Program-made: the position numbers and the translations under genes
Shown here: in pieces, positions 54,464 to 64,000 of the stretch
Layout: every line of letters starts with the position of its first letter
Position numbering within the stretch: the stretch's first letter is position 1
NCBI GenBank assembly: GCA_965153355.1
Contig: OZ231127.1
Span: 10,912,001-10,976,000 of the forward strand
Reading direction: 5' to 3'
From: Flaccisagitta enflata
Lineage: Eukaryota > Chaetognatha > Sagittoidea > Aphragmophora
Length of the DNA: 64,000 nucleotides
Notes under the pieces: model-generated
What the model was told of the DNA's origin: nothing
The model's input: only the letters and a program-made list of their open reading frames with translations
Databases searched by the model: none

Positions 54464-54640
54464 GGCCCAGAAGGGCCAATGTCCTGTAGAACATGGGGGT
54501 GAATTGTTATGTCTGTACACTCAAAAAAAGCCCCCCAGACCTGAAATTAGCCCTCCCAAGCCTGGTATCGGCTCTCTCAGGTCTAAAATTGGTTCACCCC
54601 TGTGTTTTACAGGACATCGGCCCTTTGAAGCGGCTGCCCT
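54464..54640. mobile_element. family B MITE, complete short copy (~177 bp)
   Basis: Left end GCAGCGGCCCAGAAGGGCCA + ATGTCCTGTAGAACATGGGG; right end CCCCTGTGTTTTACAGGACAT + CGGCCCTTTGAAGCGGCTGC. These are inverted repeats of about 45 bp separated by a short interior of CAGACCTGAAATTAGCCCTC-type repeats. No target duplication was confirmed. Confidence 0.8.
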
Positions 54641-54732
54641 GCTCTCACCTCGCCTCATCACCTCTATACTCCAAGCAGGGCAACAGTTACCACTGACCAT
54701 GTGCGATCCTTGGATGACTCGTTGTCTGTTGT

Positions 54733-54960
54733 CTTTGGGCAACGGCCCAAAAGACCGATGTCCTGTAGAACAAAGGGGTGAGTTTACAGACGTCCGTCCT
54801 TCCGCCCCTCCCCCCAAATTAGCCCTCCAATTAACACTCTTATTATAACTTCAAGACCTCAAATCAGTCCTGCAGGCCTCAAATCTGTTCCATATGCCTA
54901 AAGCCTGCCCACCAGGTCTCAAGCCTCAAGCTCAACTACAGGCTGTCCATTCAGTCGTTT
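54733..54960 (+). mobile_element. family B, left-end copy
   Basis: TTGGGCAACGGCCCAAAAGA, CCGATGTCCTGTAGAACAAA and GGGGTGAGTT mark the left end. The interior has CCTCAAATC(A/T)G repeats. No right end is seen before the CA array. Confidence 0.6.
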
Positions 54961-54986
54961 GGATAGGCAAGGTCAATACACATCTG

Positions 54987-55336
<350 letters not shown>

Positions 55337-55544
55337 TATACCCAAGCAAACGCCATGTCTCCAGAAAACAATTTTTTGAAAAAAGAAAAAAAAGGCATGT
55401 TTTTAGTTAAAACTCACTGAACATATCACAATGACGGTCTGGCGAAATTTTGTCAGAATTGATTTTACAAATAGACATGACTCTAATTTCATCATAGGAA
55501 CATGAAAAGTGCTTGGAGCAAGAGTGTTTCTCAATTCGTCATCG

Positions 55545-55725
55545 TGGGCCCAGCCTACTGCCCACCCGCCTATGGCGATGTTACAACCACGGGTTACTTG
55601 TTTATTTGTCAAATTCAGTGAAACCAGGCTCCTTGGAATGATGTCGGTCCATCAGTGGGTGGTCAGTCACAAAATTTTTTTTGTGTACTGCTTTTTTCAA
55701 CCACACGTGACTGTCAGGTTGACCA
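55545..55725 (+). repeat. family A fragments
   Basis: TGCCCACCCGCCTATGGCGA, ACGGGTTACTTGTTT and, further on, ATGTCGGTCCATCAGTGGGT and CACACGTGACTGTCAGGTTG: end and start words of family A in rearranged order. Confidence 0.45.
55601..55606 (-). terminator. candidate polyadenylation signal of the kinase/RNase gene
   Basis: AATAAA on the minus strand about 125 bp past the stop codon at 55730-55732. Placement fits, but the hexamer is common in AT-rich DNA. Confidence 0.35.
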
Positions 55726-55729
55726 AGTT

Positions 55730-63019
<7,290 letters not shown>

Positions 63020-63084
63020 CGTCGAGGTCTTGTTTCACTGCACCGGAAATAAAGATGATAAAATAACAGGAACTTCCATGAACA

Positions 63085-63522
63085 GTTTGATAATGTTTTT
63101 AACGGGCCACTGCACTCGGTCGCTCGCTCTGTTCGTTCGCTCGCACCGCTCAACCCCTTGTGGGACTGTTAAAATTCATGAAAATGTATTCACGCTGATA
63201 TCGTCACTAGAAGTGGAAACATGTCCAATCTCTCCACTTCTTCTTTACGAAATTAGCCGAATGGAAGGCTAGGGCCTAGGAATCGAATGAAAATGGCAAA
63301 AGCAATGCGAATGACAAGTATGATTAGATATGATTAGTATGATTAAGGTAGGCAGGAACAGTTGGGCTTTTTGTGTGTTACACTGAAGAACAGTACACAT
63401 TTGTGCAATGAGGTTGGCTTCCTGTCGATCGATCGGTAAATCAATGGCTTGATTAATGGATTGATTGATCGTTGATTTTTAATTCATTGACTGGCAATAG
63501 ATAAGTAGTCTTTATACTCGTA
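63085..63522. repeat. extra upstream segment with family C repeat
   Basis: Absent from the paralogous upstream region. It contains on the minus strand GCGGTGCGAGCGAACGAACA and AGCGAGCGACCGAGTGCAGT, as in family C (4.3 and 5.9 kb). It lies 66 bp upstream of the exon 1 ATG, so it replaces most of the proximal promoter relative to the left copy. Confidence 0.7.
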
Positions 63523-63657
63523 CGGAAAGAAATACTGAATGATTAAGCTTGAAGGTATTGACAGATTGACTTGTCAAAACAAGACCGGAATTTCTGTTGA
63601 CATGATAAAAGGAATGCTCATTGCTGATAGGTCGACGTCAATACAATAAAGGATACT

Positions 63658-63658
63658 G

Positions 63659-63756
<98 letters not shown>

Positions 63757-63810
63757 CGATTGATTGATGGATTGATTTATTTTTTGATTGGTTGATTGAT
63801 TGATTGATTT
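63658..63810 (+). repeat. (TTGA)n array
   Basis: About 150 bp of TGAT/TTGA tetranucleotide with a few substitutions near its right end. Confidence 0.95.
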
Positions 63811-64000
63811 ACTGTCATTAACAAAGGCAGTATTACCGGTATTACGTATGAGTAGAACAGCGCTGATTAATTGACGTCGGCGAATTATCTTCTTCTCCGA
63901 GTCCAACGCATGATCACGATTGGGTGCGACAAATGACAAATGACAAATGACAAGTAGACAATTCGTTGTCAACTTCTACCAAAAAAAAAGGATTCAGTTT

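Overview
This is eukaryotic nuclear DNA, most likely from an animal or a close unicellular relative. Three things suggest this: spliced genes with canonical GT..AG introns of about 0.2-3.3 kb, an interstitial CCCTAA (vertebrate-type) telomere-like tract at about 13.11-13.20 kb, and a very high load of microsatellites, minisatellites and short inverted-repeat transposons. I cannot name the species. The six-base telomere-like motif argues weakly against an arthropod.

Only two genes are well supported, both on the minus strand at the right end. The first (63019 to 55730, four exons, 531 aa) is a soluble protein-kinase/KEN-endoribonuclease of the IRE1 / RNase L family. It has no luminal, transmembrane or ankyrin region. 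It keeps the beta-3 lysine and the HRD-N catalytic loop, carries DFD in place of DFG as RNase L does, and keeps the Tyr/Arg-Asn/His set of the KEN nuclease. The second (about 54036 to 47746) is a multi-exon protein with a coiled coil, Pro/Ala-rich repeats, about 45-residue Ser/Thr-rich repeats and six C-terminal kelch motifs. Its 5' end is uncertain.

A second copy of the upstream region, exon 1 and exon 2 of the kinase/RNase gene lies at 8.49-10.6 kb, with exon 2 duplicated in tandem (238-bp period). The two loci differ by only 4 of 307 coding bases, all synonymous, but by roughly 12% in a non-coding flank. This suggests that both copies were constrained, or that the exons were converted. Exons 3-4 of the left copy are not in the window.

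Layout: 1-8.5 kb, minisatellites and (CT), (TTC), (TTG) arrays plus dispersed repeats. 8.5-10.6 kb, partial kinase/RNase duplicate. 10.6-17 kb, dispersed repeats, foldback elements and a degenerate C-rich array of about 80 bp units (14.2-16.0 kb). 17-29 kb, AT-rich spacer, GAT/GAC, CAA, GATA, GAAA and purine arrays. 29-33 kb, a hAT-type MITE and an 84-bp higher-order minisatellite. 33-44.6 kb, palindromes, a poly-Q module, a 1.44-kb hAT-like element inserted in another repeat, and GA/GACA arrays. 45-47 kb, a TA-flanked MITE and a purine-rich tract. 47.7-54 kb, the kelch gene. 54.5-55.7 kb, MITEs and a large (CA) array. 55.7-63 kb, the kinase/RNase gene with several transposons in its introns.

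Nothing in the sequence shows that the kelch and kinase/RNase genes act together; they are only neighbours in the same orientation. Their exon models were built by hand from reading frame, splice-site and phase agreement and have no transcript support.
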